Shown here one piece after another: positions 50,445 through 59,245 of a DNA stretch of 64,000 nt. Every line of letters begins with the position of its first letter. Positions within the stretch are counted from its first letter, which is position 1. Source of the DNA: Rhizobium sp. CFBP 8762 (GTDB lineage: Bacteria > Pseudomonadota > Alphaproteobacteria > Rhizobiales > Rhizobiaceae); contig NZ_JACYUD010000002.1 of NCBI RefSeq assembly GCF_014841565.1, positions 476,628 to 540,627 on the forward strand, in the 5' to 3' direction. The notes beneath the pieces are model-generated. The model was given only the letters and a program-made list of their open reading frames with translations. It was not told the origin of the DNA and did no database searches. The position numbers and the translations under genes were made by a program.

Positions 50445-52378
50445 CGGCTGCGCGTCTTGACCTGTCCGGCATCCGGCGGCTCTACCGCAATGGTGAGGAA
50501 ACCATTGCCGCGCTCGATGGCATAGACTTGACAATAGAACCGGGAGAGCTGGTTGCCATTGTCGGTGCGTCCGGCTCGGGCAAATCCACGCTGATGAATA
50601 TTCTTGGCTGCCTCGACAAGCCGGACCATGGCACCTACCGCGTTGGCGGGCAGGATGTTGCCGCGCTTGATCCGAACGGACTGGCCTATCTGCGGCGCGA
50701 GCATTTCGGCTTCGTGTTTCAGCGTTATCATCTCGTAGCCGCGCTAACGGCGAGCGCCAATGTGGAACTGCCGGGTATTTACGCCGGTCTGTCCACCGAT
50801 CAGCGCCGCTCTCGTGCGGCAGGCCTGCTCAGGCGGCTTGGTCTGGCAGATCGCCTGCAATCGCGGCCAAACCAGCTTTCGGGCGGCCAGCAGCAGCGCG
50901 TTGCCATAGCGCGTGCGTTGATGAACGGTGGCGGCGTGATCCTTGCCGATGAGCCGACCGGCGCGCTGGACAGCCGTTCGGGTGAAACCGTGCTGGCACT
51001 GCTCAAGGAGTTGAATGCGGAAGGCAGAACGGTCGTCATTATCACGCACGACCGGGCCGTGGCGGCCCATGCCCACCGCGTTATCGAGATTGCCGATGGG
51101 GTCATCCAGTCCGATAGCCGGATACCGAAAGAAGCCTCCGTTTCGCCATGCCAGACAGACAACACTGCGCCCCGGCTGCCCCGCTCGGTGTCCCTTTCCG
51201 GCGTTGGCAGTGCGTTCAGCATGTCACTGCGGTCTATGGCTGCACAGAAAATGCGCAGCGCACTGACCATGATCGGGATTGTCATCGGCATCGCCTCCGT
51301 TGTGTCGGTTGTCGGCCTTGGGGAGGGCATGAAGGCCGAATCCTTGGCGCAAATGAGCGATCTGGGCAGCAGTACGCTCACCGTTTACCGGGGTAAGGAT
51401 TTTAGCGATCCGAACTACGACAAGATCACCAGCCTGACGGTGGCGGATTCGCTGGCTCTGGCGCGCCAGCCCTATGTTGAAAGTGTAACGCCGGAAACGG
51501 TGATCACCCAAAAGGTGCGGTATGCAAGCATCAGCACCGATGCGCAAGTGTATGGCGTAGCGCCGTCCTATTTCCATACAGGGGGTTATTCGCTGGAGAA
51601 AGGCATTGGCCTGATGGACCGGGACATGAATGAAGCGCGCGCCAATGTGGTGCTGTCGCCTGTTGCCGCCACCACCTTGTTCAAGAAAGCCGATCCTTTG
51701 GGAAAGTCGATCATGATTGGCAATCTCAAGGCCACCGTGGTTGGCGTGCTGGCCGAACGGGCCAATTCCGGACGCGTTGTGGCGGTCTACCTGAGCTATA
51801 ATGCCTTGCGCGAACGACTGACGGGAGCCATGCCGCTGGGCAGTATCGTGGTGCGCATCAGGGATCATATCGATACCAAATCAGCAGAACGCGCCATCAT
51901 GCACTTGCTGACGCGCCGCCACGGCCTCAAGGATTTTTTCATCTACAATCAGGATGAGATCCGCAAATCAATGATGCGGATGATCGGCCTTTTCAACGTG
52001 CTGATCACCGCACTGGCCGCCATTGCGCTGGTTGTCGGCGGGGTTGGTGTCATGAACATCATGCTGATTTCGGTGACTGAGCGCACCCGCGAAATTGGCC
52101 TGCGCATGGCCGTGGGTGCCAGACGACAGGATATTATGATGCAGTTCATCATCGAGGCACTGGCTGTGTGCTTCGTCGGCGGCGCCATCGGCATGGCAAC
52201 TGCGTTTGCCATTGCCGGGCTTGCCGGTGCGCTCGGACTGCCGCTTCCCATCCTCATCAACGGCCAGGCTGTTGCCCTTGCAAGCGTGGCAACACTGCTG
52301 ATCGGCCTGATCTTTGGCTACCTGCCCGCACGCAATGCGGCACGGCTTGACCCGGTCGAGGCCTTGGCACGCGAATGA
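50441..52378 (+). CDS. macB: MacB-like ABC exporter, ATPase and permease fused
   Basis: A 645-residue inner-membrane protein. The ATPase (about 1-230) has Walker A GASGSGKST, signature LSGGQQQRVAIARAL, Walker B VILADEPTGALD and switch His in VIITHDRAVAAHAHR. A first membrane helix (MRSALTMIGIVIGIASVVSVVGLGEGM, about 270-295) precedes a large periplasmic domain, then three FtsX-like helices (MIGLFNVLITALAAIALVVGGVGVMNIMLISVTERTREIGLRMAVGARR and on). It works as a dimer pushing substrates from the periplasm into the outer-membrane channel. Overlaps both neighbours by ATGA. Confidence 0.93.
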   Translation: MTAARLDLSGIRRLYRNGEETIAALDGIDLTIEPGELVAIVGASGSGKSTLMNILGCLDKPDHGTYRVGGQDVAALDPNGLAYLRREHFGFVFQRYHLVAALTASANVELPGIYAGLSTDQRRSRAAGLLRRLGLADRLQSRPNQLSGGQQQRVAIARALMNGGGVILADEPTGALDSRSGETVLALLKELNAEGRTVVIITHDRAVAAHAHRVIEIADGVIQSDSRIPKEASVSPCQTDNTAPRLPRSVSLSGVGSAFSMSLRSMAAQKMRSALTMIGIVIGIASVVSVVGLGEGMKAESLAQMSDLGSSTLTVYRGKDFSDPNYDKITSLTVADSLALARQPYVESVTPETVITQKVRYASISTDAQVYGVAPSYFHTGGYSLEKGIGLMDRDMNEARANVVLSPVAATTLFKKADPLGKSIMIGNLKATVVGVLAERANSGRVVAVYLSYNALRERLTGAMPLGSIVVRIRDHIDTKSAERAIMHLLTRRHGLKDFFIYNQDEIRKSMMRMIGLFNVLITALAAIALVVGGVGVMNIMLISVTERTREIGLRMAVGARRQDIMMQFIIEALAVCFVGGAIGMATAFAIAGLAGALGLPLPILINGQAVALASVATLLIGLIFGYLPARNAARLDPVEALARE

Positions 52379-53769
52379 CAGGTTTTTACGCAATGTTCCG
52401 CCGCTTCATTCTCCTTTTCCCGCTGCTTCTTCTGGCTGGCTGCTTGAACCCAGCCCAGTATATCCGCCCGGATGTGCCCGCCGGTATCGCCTGGCCAACG
52501 ACCGAAAACACATCACAACCGACGCCCGTGGATGAATGGTGGCGGAGTTTTGGCGATGCCGGTTTGAACAAACTGATCCCCGTCGTGCTGGCCGCCAACA
52601 ATGATCTGTTCGCCGCCAGCCTCCGTGCCCGCCGGGCGCTGCTTGATGCAGATTCCACCAATCTGAATGCCATTCCTCAATTCAACGGCACAACCAGTCT
52701 GTCGGGCAGCAAACAACTTCAAGGTCAACCATCATCGCGCAGCGTCAGTTCCAGCCTTGGCTTGTCCTACGATCTGGACCTGTGGGGAAAACTGGCAGCA
52801 AAACGCGACATGGCGGCATGGGAAGCAACAGCCACACGTGAGGACCGGGAGGCAATGCGCCTGACCGTTATCGCCAACACCATGACCGCATGGTGGCAGC
52901 TTGCACACACCAACCAGACAATTCGCAGTGCCGAAAGCAGCCTTGCGGTCGCACGTCGCATCCAAAGCATTGTTAACACGAAGATCGCGGCAGAAACCGC
53001 ATCCGATCTTGAAGCGTCCCAAGCCACATATTCGATTAACATGCAGCTCGCTGCGCTGGAGAGTCTTAAATTGCAGCGCGATAGGCAGCGTGTGGAATTG
53101 GCGGTGCTGCTGAATGGTGCAAACAGTCCCGCACCGGAGCCGACACGTCTTCCTTCAAGCAGTCTGCCTCCTTTACAACCCGGCCTGCCCGCTAGTCTTA
53201 TTGGGCGTCGGCCTGATTTGCGTGCCGGCGAACTACGGCTGCGTTCCGCGTTGCGCAACGTGGACGAGAAAAAAGCCAGCTTCTACCCGTCGATACCTTT
53301 AACCGGCAGTCTGGGCACCAGCAGCCGTGATCTCGCAAATTTTCTGGCCAACCCGGTCGGTTCGCTCGGCGCAAGCACAGCCCTGCCTTTCCTGAACGTT
53401 GCCGACATGAAGCTGCAAATTCGCGTGTCAGAGGTGCAGTATGAAGCGGCCGTGACGGCATTTCGGGGCGCCATGCTAACGGCTCTTTCGGAAGTTGCGA
53501 ACGGCATCGCCGCGCGGCAATCCTACCAGCGGCAGGCGGTGCACCTTGCCCGTGCACTCGCCACGCAACGAAGGGTGGAAGCATTGTATGAAACCCAGTT
53601 CAAAGAAGGATCGATCTCACTGCAACCCCTGCTGGACGCGCAGGAACGGACACGCTCGGCACAGACAGCCGTTATTGATCTCGCTTTGAAACGCCTTCTG
53701 AACGAAGCCACATTGTACCGCGCTCTGGGCGGCACGCCCAGCCCGGCCTCATCCGTTATGGCGCCGTGA
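52375..53769 (+). CDS. Outer-membrane efflux lipoprotein (TolC/NodT family)
   Basis: A 464-residue outer-membrane channel. The signal ends in a lipobox LAGC, so Cys22 or thereabouts is lipidated; the mature protein has two OEP repeats with SLGLSYDLDLWGKLAAKRDMAAWEATATREDREAM and SLIGRRPDLRAGELRLRSALRNVDEKKASFYPSIPLTGSLG typical of NodT lipoproteins. It forms a trimeric channel with MacA. The start overlaps macB by ATGA; a second ATG 6 codons in (52393) could be the true start because it gives a more usual signal-peptide length. Confidence 0.9.
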   Translation: MTGFYAMFRRFILLFPLLLLAGCLNPAQYIRPDVPAGIAWPTTENTSQPTPVDEWWRSFGDAGLNKLIPVVLAANNDLFAASLRARRALLDADSTNLNAIPQFNGTTSLSGSKQLQGQPSSRSVSSSLGLSYDLDLWGKLAAKRDMAAWEATATREDREAMRLTVIANTMTAWWQLAHTNQTIRSAESSLAVARRIQSIVNTKIAAETASDLEASQATYSINMQLAALESLKLQRDRQRVELAVLLNGANSPAPEPTRLPSSSLPPLQPGLPASLIGRRPDLRAGELRLRSALRNVDEKKASFYPSIPLTGSLGTSSRDLANFLANPVGSLGASTALPFLNVADMKLQIRVSEVQYEAAVTAFRGAMLTALSEVANGIAARQSYQRQAVHLARALATQRRVEALYETQFKEGSISLQPLLDAQERTRSAQTAVIDLALKRLLNEATLYRALGGTPSPASSVMAP

Positions 53770-53902
53770 CGATCATCATGCTTTTCTGTGTCTGGAACCT
53801 AACTCCGCCCGAATCCTACGAGAACGGATAGTGTTTAAGGCATCTGTGGATTGATCCTTTTCCTCAATCTATCGTATGCAGCACAACAACACAGGCGTTC
53901 TC

Positions 53903-55033
53903 ATGTTTCATCTTATATTCGGCTTTCCATGGCTGGTTGTCGTTCTGCGATTTATTCTGCCGCTGCCATGGGTCTGGACCGCCAAGGTGGGGCTGGCGCT
54001 GGTCTTGCTGCTGGCCTCGCAATATCACATGGTCGCCAAGCTCTCGTCCGGGTCCGTGTTTTCGCCGGAATTTCCGCGCCCGTTTATCCTGATGTTCAAC
54101 GTGGCGTTTGGTGCCATTCTGCTGTTAATGGTGTTTCAACTGCTGCTGGACGTCGTATCTCTGGCTCTGTTGGCTGTCAGAGGTCATTTCCCCGCAGTCC
54201 CGGCAACCCTGCGCTATGCCATGGGCGTCACTGCCCTCGCTTTGGCTGGCTTTGGGGTCAGTCAGGCTGTGCGGGTTCCGCCGATCAAGGATATCGACAT
54301 TGCCATCGCAGACCTGCCACCGGCATTTGATGGCTACAAAATTGTTCAACTGACTGACCTTCATATCAGCCGCCTGTTTCCTGCCGCATGGACTGAGCGA
54401 GTCGTCACCCGCGCAAATGGGCTTGACGTTGATCTCATTCTCATGACCGGCGACCTGATTGACGGACGTGTGGAAGATCGCCGCCTTGACGTTGAGCCGT
54501 TGCTCAAACTGCACGCACGCGACGGTATCTATGCCGTTCCCGGCAATCATGAGTATTTCTTCGGCTATCCGCAGTGGATGCAGGAGTACGAACGGTTGAA
54601 GCTGCGGCCTCTCATCAACAGCCACACAGCGCTGGAACGGGGCACAGACCGATTGATGATTGCGGGTGTCACGGACGTATCGGCCCCGGCCACCGGCTTT
54701 CCGGGTCCGAATGTGGCGGCGGCCATCCGTGGCGCACCAGAGCGAGTTCCGGTCATCCTGATGGATCACCAGCCGCGTGAGGCGGACAAAACGGCGAAAC
54801 TGAACATTGCCCTTCAACTGTCCGGACACACCCATGGCGGCATGATCATCGGGTTTGATCGCATTTTGGCCCTGTTCAACAACGGCTTCGTTTCCGGCCT
54901 GTATCAGGTTGGCGCCATGCAACTCTATGTCAACAATGGCACGGCGCTGTGGCCCGGCTTTGCGCTGCGGCTCGGCAAACCCGCCGAGTTGACCCGCATC
55001 ACGCTGCGGCGCGCACCAACCGGCAATCAATAA
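53903..55033 (+). CDS. Membrane-bound metallophosphoesterase (YkuE/YaeI-like)
   Basis: About 376 residues. Four hydrophobic helices fill residues 1-140; then comes a calcineurin-like domain with Asp-x-His in VQLTDLHISRL, MTGDLIDGR, PGNHEYFF, MDHQPREADK and SGHTHGGMI. The active domain probably faces the periplasm or membrane surface; relatives hydrolyse UDP-diacylglucosamine, lipid phosphates or nucleotides. The conserved GNHD is GNHE here. ATG 53903 has a weak AGGCG site; ATG 53876 would add 9 residues. 12 bases to the DedA gene, so the two may form an operon. Confidence 0.85.
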   Translation: MFHLIFGFPWLVVVLRFILPLPWVWTAKVGLALVLLLASQYHMVAKLSSGSVFSPEFPRPFILMFNVAFGAILLLMVFQLLLDVVSLALLAVRGHFPAVPATLRYAMGVTALALAGFGVSQAVRVPPIKDIDIAIADLPPAFDGYKIVQLTDLHISRLFPAAWTERVVTRANGLDVDLILMTGDLIDGRVEDRRLDVEPLLKLHARDGIYAVPGNHEYFFGYPQWMQEYERLKLRPLINSHTALERGTDRLMIAGVTDVSAPATGFPGPNVAAAIRGAPERVPVILMDHQPREADKTAKLNIALQLSGHTHGGMIIGFDRILALFNNGFVSGLYQVGAMQLYVNNGTALWPGFALRLGKPAELTRITLRRAPTGNQ

Positions 55034-55045
55034 GGATCAATCATC

Positions 55046-55642
55046 ATGGAGGCTTTTGTCCATTCGACCATGGAGCAATTCGGCGTTTTCGGCATAGCGT
55101 TTTTAATGTTTCTGGAAAACATCTTTCCGCCGATCCCATCCGAACTGATCATGCCACTGGCTGGCTATCTGGCCACGCGGGACGGTATCAGCATCTTCGG
55201 CGTCATTGCCGCAGGGTCGGTCGGTTCCGTGCTGGGCATTATTCCGTGGTATTTTCTGGGCCGTTATCTGGGGGAGCAGAGGCTGAAATCCCTCGCCGCC
55301 CGCCATGGCCGGTGGTTGACCATGTCTCCCGGTGATATTGACGAGGCCAAGCAGCGCTTCCGCAGGCATGGACGAACTTCGGTGCTGTTCGGTCGCCTGA
55401 TACCGACCGTCAGAACCCTGATTTCGGTGCCAGCGGGCGTGGTGCATATGCCATTCTGGCAGTTTCTGAGCTATTCGGCGGTCGGCAGTGTTATCTGGAC
55501 ATCCGCTCTGGCACTGGCCGGATTTGCGCTGGGTCAAGCCTATGAAACCGTTAAGGATTATGTCGATCCCGTTGCAACCGGCGTTCTCATTGCCATCATT
55601 ATCGCCTATGTCTACCGCGTCGCGACGTTTAAACCTCAATGA
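55046..55642 (+). CDS. DedA family membrane protein
   Basis: A 198-residue membrane protein. The DedA core ENIFPPIPSELIMPLAGYLATRDG (about 25-48), the glycine-rich re-entrant segment GSVGSVLGIIPWYFLGRYLGEQR and FGRLIPTVRTLISVPAGVVHMPFWQFLSYSAVGSVIWTSALALAGFALG are all present, including the conserved acidic and Arg residues. DedA proteins flip or recycle undecaprenyl phosphate or phospholipids and support membrane-potential maintenance. It overlaps the RNA ligase-like gene by ATGA. Confidence 0.92.
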   Translation: MEAFVHSTMEQFGVFGIAFLMFLENIFPPIPSELIMPLAGYLATRDGISIFGVIAAGSVGSVLGIIPWYFLGRYLGEQRLKSLAARHGRWLTMSPGDIDEAKQRFRRHGRTSVLFGRLIPTVRTLISVPAGVVHMPFWQFLSYSAVGSVIWTSALALAGFALGQAYETVKDYVDPVATGVLIAIIIAYVYRVATFKPQ

Positions 55643-56136
55643 CACACCCGCTTATCCTCACAGCCCGTATCAGCGACGGCGATCTTGAGCCGTTTGATCG
55701 GCTCCGCCGCCAGCATTTTCCGGCGGAGCGCAATTTTTTGCGCGCGCACCTGACCTTGTTTCATCACCTGCCTGCGGACGAGTTCGACCGAATTGTTGAA
55801 CTGGCGCAACAGGGCTTATCGCGTGTGGATTTGCCGATGCCCGTCGAAGTCACCGGCGTGCGCCATATGGGCGCTGGTGTAGCTTATACACTGGAGAGCC
55901 CGGCGTTGCAGGCGGTTCGCGCACATCTGGTCGCAGGCGTTCGTGCATGGTTAAAACCGCAGGACCTGCAAGGCTGGAGACCGCACATCACCGTGCAAAA
56001 CAAAGTTTCGAAGGCCAAGGCTGACACTCTGTTTCAGGACTTGAGAACATCCTTTCGACCACAAACAATCGCCTCCACAGGGCTGGATATCTGGAGTTAC
56101 CTCGGGGGCCCATGGCGGCTTGAGACGTCGCTATAA
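55639..56136 (+). CDS. 2'-5' RNA ligase / cyclic phosphodiesterase family (2H) protein
   Basis: A 165-residue protein with the two 2H-superfamily motifs H-x-T: AHLTLFHHLP at about 36-45 and RPHITVQNKV at about 115-124. Members hydrolyse 2',3'-cyclic nucleotide phosphates or ligate RNA ends; bacterial roles are often unclear. The start overlaps the DedA stop, so it is co-translated with it. A membrane phosphoesterase, DedA and 2H protein in a row suggest a phosphate-ester theme, but no pathway is implied. Confidence 0.85.
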   Translation: MTHPLILTARISDGDLEPFDRLRRQHFPAERNFLRAHLTLFHHLPADEFDRIVELAQQGLSRVDLPMPVEVTGVRHMGAGVAYTLESPALQAVRAHLVAGVRAWLKPQDLQGWRPHITVQNKVSKAKADTLFQDLRTSFRPQTIASTGLDIWSYLGGPWRLETSL

Positions 56137-56262
56137 GTTGTACTTCCAGCGTTTGTTTCTTGACGACAGGATCAAGGGGACTAAATAACGGCTAACACTC
56201 CATCTTGCTCTGGCCAGACAACCGTTTTTCAAACGGGTCTTTGCTGGTTTTGAAAGTTCCCC

Positions 56263-57735
56263 ATGAAAGAAAAGACGTCCCATCGCGGGCTTGTTGTTGC
56301 CGCGATTATGGCCAGCATGGCGATGATTGCCATTGAGGCGACCATTGTTTCAACAGCAATGCCGCAGATCGCCGCACAGTTCGGCCAGATCGAACTGTAC
56401 TCCTGGGTCTTTTCGTCCTTCCTTCTGACCCAGACCGCCACGACCGTGGTGTTCGGCAAGCTTTCCGATATCTATGGGCGCAAGCCGATGATGCTGTGGG
56501 GCATTGGCCTGTTTCTGTTTGCCTCCATTCTGGCGGGCTTTGCGTGGTCCATGCCGTCGATGATTGCCTTTCGTCTGCTGCAAGGCATTGGCGCGGGCGC
56601 CATTCAGCCCGTTGCCATGACGATTGTTGCCGATCTCTTCCCCGGAAATCAGCGCGGCAAGGTGCAAGGCTATCTCGCCAGCGTGTGGGCACTGTCAGCC
56701 GTTATCGGTCCGCTTCTGGGCAGTCTGATCATCCATAATCTCCCCTGGGCCTGGGTGTTCTGGATCAACGTTCCCGTCGGCATTCTGGCCGCACTGGGCT
56801 TTGTGTTCTTTCTCCATGAGGAAAAACGACCCCGTATCGTCTCGATCGATATTTTGGGCGCTGCGTTTTTCGCCATCTCCATCTCCGCGCTGATGATTGC
56901 GCTGACGAAGCTCGAAAGCGCCATTTCCGGGCAGGCGATTGCCGCAGCAATCGTCTTTGTTTTCGCGCTTGCAGCCTTTCTCTGGCAGGAACGAAGGGCG
57001 GAAGCGCCGATGGTTGCGCCTGATCTGTGGCTGAAACGACCCGTTGCCTTTTCCAACATAGCGGTGTTTTTCGCCAGCATGTCCATCATGGGCCTTACCA
57101 CCTTCCTGCCCATGTATGTGCAAACGGTCTTGAACCGCTCGCCGCTTGTGGCGGGTTTTGCCTTGACCATGCTGCTTCTGGGCTGGCCGCTGGGCGCGAC
57201 CATTGCGTCGCGCCAGTTCGCACGCATCGGCCTGCGGCCCATCATGATCACTGGTAGCCTCTTCATTCCCGTGGGCACGTTTCTTCTGGTCCTGCTGACG
57301 CCGTCAAGTTCACCTATACTGGCCGGTGCTGGCTCGCTGATCATGGGTCTTGGCATGGGCCTGCTCAACATCGGCGCACTCATTCTAACGCAGGATAGTG
57401 TTGGTGCGATGGAGCGCGGCAGCGCCACGGCCTCCAATGTCTTTTCCCGCAATCTTGGCAGCACACTGGGCGCAGCCGTGCTGGGTGCCGTGCTGACCTA
57501 CGGCCTGGCCCATACCACCAACGGGCAGGCCATTACGCCGGAGCAGTTGCGCGGGCTTTTGAACGGTGCAGGTGCTGCGCTGAGTGATGCGGGCGAAATC
57601 CGCTCGGCACTGCAACAGGGGCTGCACGCAACCTTCATCGCCATGCTGTTCATCGCGGTGCTGATCGTCCCCACCTGCCTGCTTGTCCCCTCCCGTCTTC
57701 CAGCTTCCCAGCCAAAATCAGCCGAACAGGCCTGA
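56263..57735 (+). CDS. MFS multidrug transporter, DHA2-like
   Basis: A 490-residue inner-membrane antiporter. Motif A appears as FGKLSDIYGRKPMMLWG between helices 2 and 3, the first helix reads IMASMAMIAIEATIVSTAMPQIAAQFG, and motif C is near ALSAVIGPLLGSLIIHNLPWAWVFWINVPVG, all as in 14-helix drug exporters. The length fits the MDR/DHA2 group. It is a single gene; no regulator adjoins it, and its substrate is unknown. Confidence 0.9.
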   Translation: MKEKTSHRGLVVAAIMASMAMIAIEATIVSTAMPQIAAQFGQIELYSWVFSSFLLTQTATTVVFGKLSDIYGRKPMMLWGIGLFLFASILAGFAWSMPSMIAFRLLQGIGAGAIQPVAMTIVADLFPGNQRGKVQGYLASVWALSAVIGPLLGSLIIHNLPWAWVFWINVPVGILAALGFVFFLHEEKRPRIVSIDILGAAFFAISISALMIALTKLESAISGQAIAAAIVFVFALAAFLWQERRAEAPMVAPDLWLKRPVAFSNIAVFFASMSIMGLTTFLPMYVQTVLNRSPLVAGFALTMLLLGWPLGATIASRQFARIGLRPIMITGSLFIPVGTFLLVLLTPSSSPILAGAGSLIMGLGMGLLNIGALILTQDSVGAMERGSATASNVFSRNLGSTLGAAVLGAVLTYGLAHTTNGQAITPEQLRGLLNGAGAALSDAGEIRSALQQGLHATFIAMLFIAVLIVPTCLLVPSRLPASQPKSAEQA

Positions 57736-57783
57736 TGACATTGCCTGCTGGACTCTGTATCGAAGAGAAGAGAGCGGATTTAT

Positions 57784-57799
57784 CCCTGTGAAAACAGGG
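57784..57799 (+). other. Small hairpin with GAAA tetraloop in the leader of the uracil permease gene
   Basis: CCCTGT (57784-57789) and ACAGGG (57794-57799) enclose the GNRA-type loop GAAA. It lies about 40 bases before the NCS2 permease ATG. No purine or PRPP riboswitch core was recognised; there is no T-run. Confidence 0.35.
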
Positions 57800-57840
57800 G
57801 TTCCAATCCGGGGCAGATTCCAGAATACGGGGCAAGAACA

Positions 57841-59175
57841 ATGCGTGATACGGGTGGCTATTTTCCGCGCTGGCGGCTGAAGACGGAAGGGCGCATTCTG
57901 CCCGATGAGCGCTTGCCTGCGGGGCAGACCGCCGTGCTGGGGCTGCAACATGTGGTGGCCATGTTCGGCTCCACGGTGCTTGCACCTATCATCATGGGGT
58001 TTGATCCTAATGTCTCCATCCTGTTTTCCGGGCTATCGACCCTCATTTTCTTCATAGCGGTCGGTGGTCGGGTGCCGAGCTATCTCGGCTCGTCGTTCGC
58101 CTTTATCGGTCCGGTTCTGGTGGCAACCGGCGCGGTGGCGGGATCGCCCAACCCCAACATTGCCCTGGCGCTCGGCGGCATCATTCTGGCCGGTGCCCTC
58201 TATACGCTGATCGGCCTGATCGTGATGTTTGCAGGGCACCGATGGATCGAAAGGCTGATGCCGCCGGTGCTGACCGGCGCGATCGTGGCCGCCATTGGCC
58301 TTGTGCTGGCACCGATTGCCATTGCCAGCGCGTCCGGCACCGGCCCGGCAACGCCCGATGGCAACCAGCTTTCGCGCTGGATTGCCATTCTGACATTTGC
58401 TGCTGTTGGCCTCGTCGCGGTCTATGCGCCCGGCATGACACGTCGCTTGCCCATTCTGATTGGCGGCGCGCTCGCCTATATCGCCTATCTTATCCTCACC
58501 AACGGGTTTGGGCTCGGTGAGCCCATCGATTTTTCCGGTGTCGCCAACGCGCCTTGGTTCGGTTGGCCTCAGTTTACCGCACCGGTGTTTTCGGCCTCAG
58601 CCATGACATTGATTGCGCCCGTGGTGGTTATTCTCGTGGCCGAAAACCTCGGCCATATCAAAGCCATTGGCGCGATGACGGGCCGTAATCTCGATCCGTA
58701 TCTCGGCCGCGCCTTTATCGGCGATGGTCTGGCGACGATGTTTTCTGGCGCCTTTGGCGGTACGGGCATGACGACCTATGCCGAAAACATGGGCGTAATG
58801 GCGGTCACGCGTATTTTCTCCACGCTCGTGTTTCTGGTGGCCGCCGCCGTTGCCATCCTGCTCGGCTTTTCGCCAAAATTTGGCGCGCTCATTCAAACAA
58901 TTCCCGGTCCGGTCATCGGTGGTCTGTCTATCGTCGTATTTGGCCTCATTGCAGCCACAGCCGGACGCATTTGGGTGGAAAACAAGGTGGATTTTGCCGA
59001 GCCCCGCAACCTCATCACCGTGGGCGTGGCGCTTGTTCTGGGTGCGGGCAATTTCAAGCTGAATCTCGCAGGCTTCACGCTCGATGGCATCGGTACCGCC
59101 ACCATTGGTGCTATCATACTCTACCATGCGCTCGGTTGGGGTCGCTCCATCAAGGAACCGGATGAGGTAATTTAG
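57841..59175 (+). CDS. NCS2 family nucleobase permease (uracil/xanthine permease, UraA/RutG-like)
   Basis: A 444-residue inner-membrane protein with about 14 helices. The N-terminal stretch LGLQHVVAMFGSTVLAPIIMGFDPNVSILFSGLSTLIFFIAVGGRVPSYLGSSFAFIGPV carries the NCS2 His and the QH motif; AENLGHIKAIGAMTGRNLDPYLGRAFIGDGLATMFSGAFGGTGMTTYAENMGVMAVTRI is the substrate-binding NCS2 signature with the key Glu residues. It most likely imports uracil with protons. No purine or pyrimidine catabolic genes adjoin it, so uptake for salvage is the simple reading. Confidence 0.9.
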   Translation: MRDTGGYFPRWRLKTEGRILPDERLPAGQTAVLGLQHVVAMFGSTVLAPIIMGFDPNVSILFSGLSTLIFFIAVGGRVPSYLGSSFAFIGPVLVATGAVAGSPNPNIALALGGIILAGALYTLIGLIVMFAGHRWIERLMPPVLTGAIVAAIGLVLAPIAIASASGTGPATPDGNQLSRWIAILTFAAVGLVAVYAPGMTRRLPILIGGALAYIAYLILTNGFGLGEPIDFSGVANAPWFGWPQFTAPVFSASAMTLIAPVVVILVAENLGHIKAIGAMTGRNLDPYLGRAFIGDGLATMFSGAFGGTGMTTYAENMGVMAVTRIFSTLVFLVAAAVAILLGFSPKFGALIQTIPGPVIGGLSIVVFGLIAATAGRIWVENKVDFAEPRNLITVGVALVLGAGNFKLNLAGFTLDGIGTATIGAIILYHALGWGRSIKEPDEVI

Positions 59176-59245
59176 ATCAACTCGTTTATTGTATACCAGA
59201 AGAGTCTACTATAAGGAGTGACGCGCGTCGGCGTTAAGACTGTTC

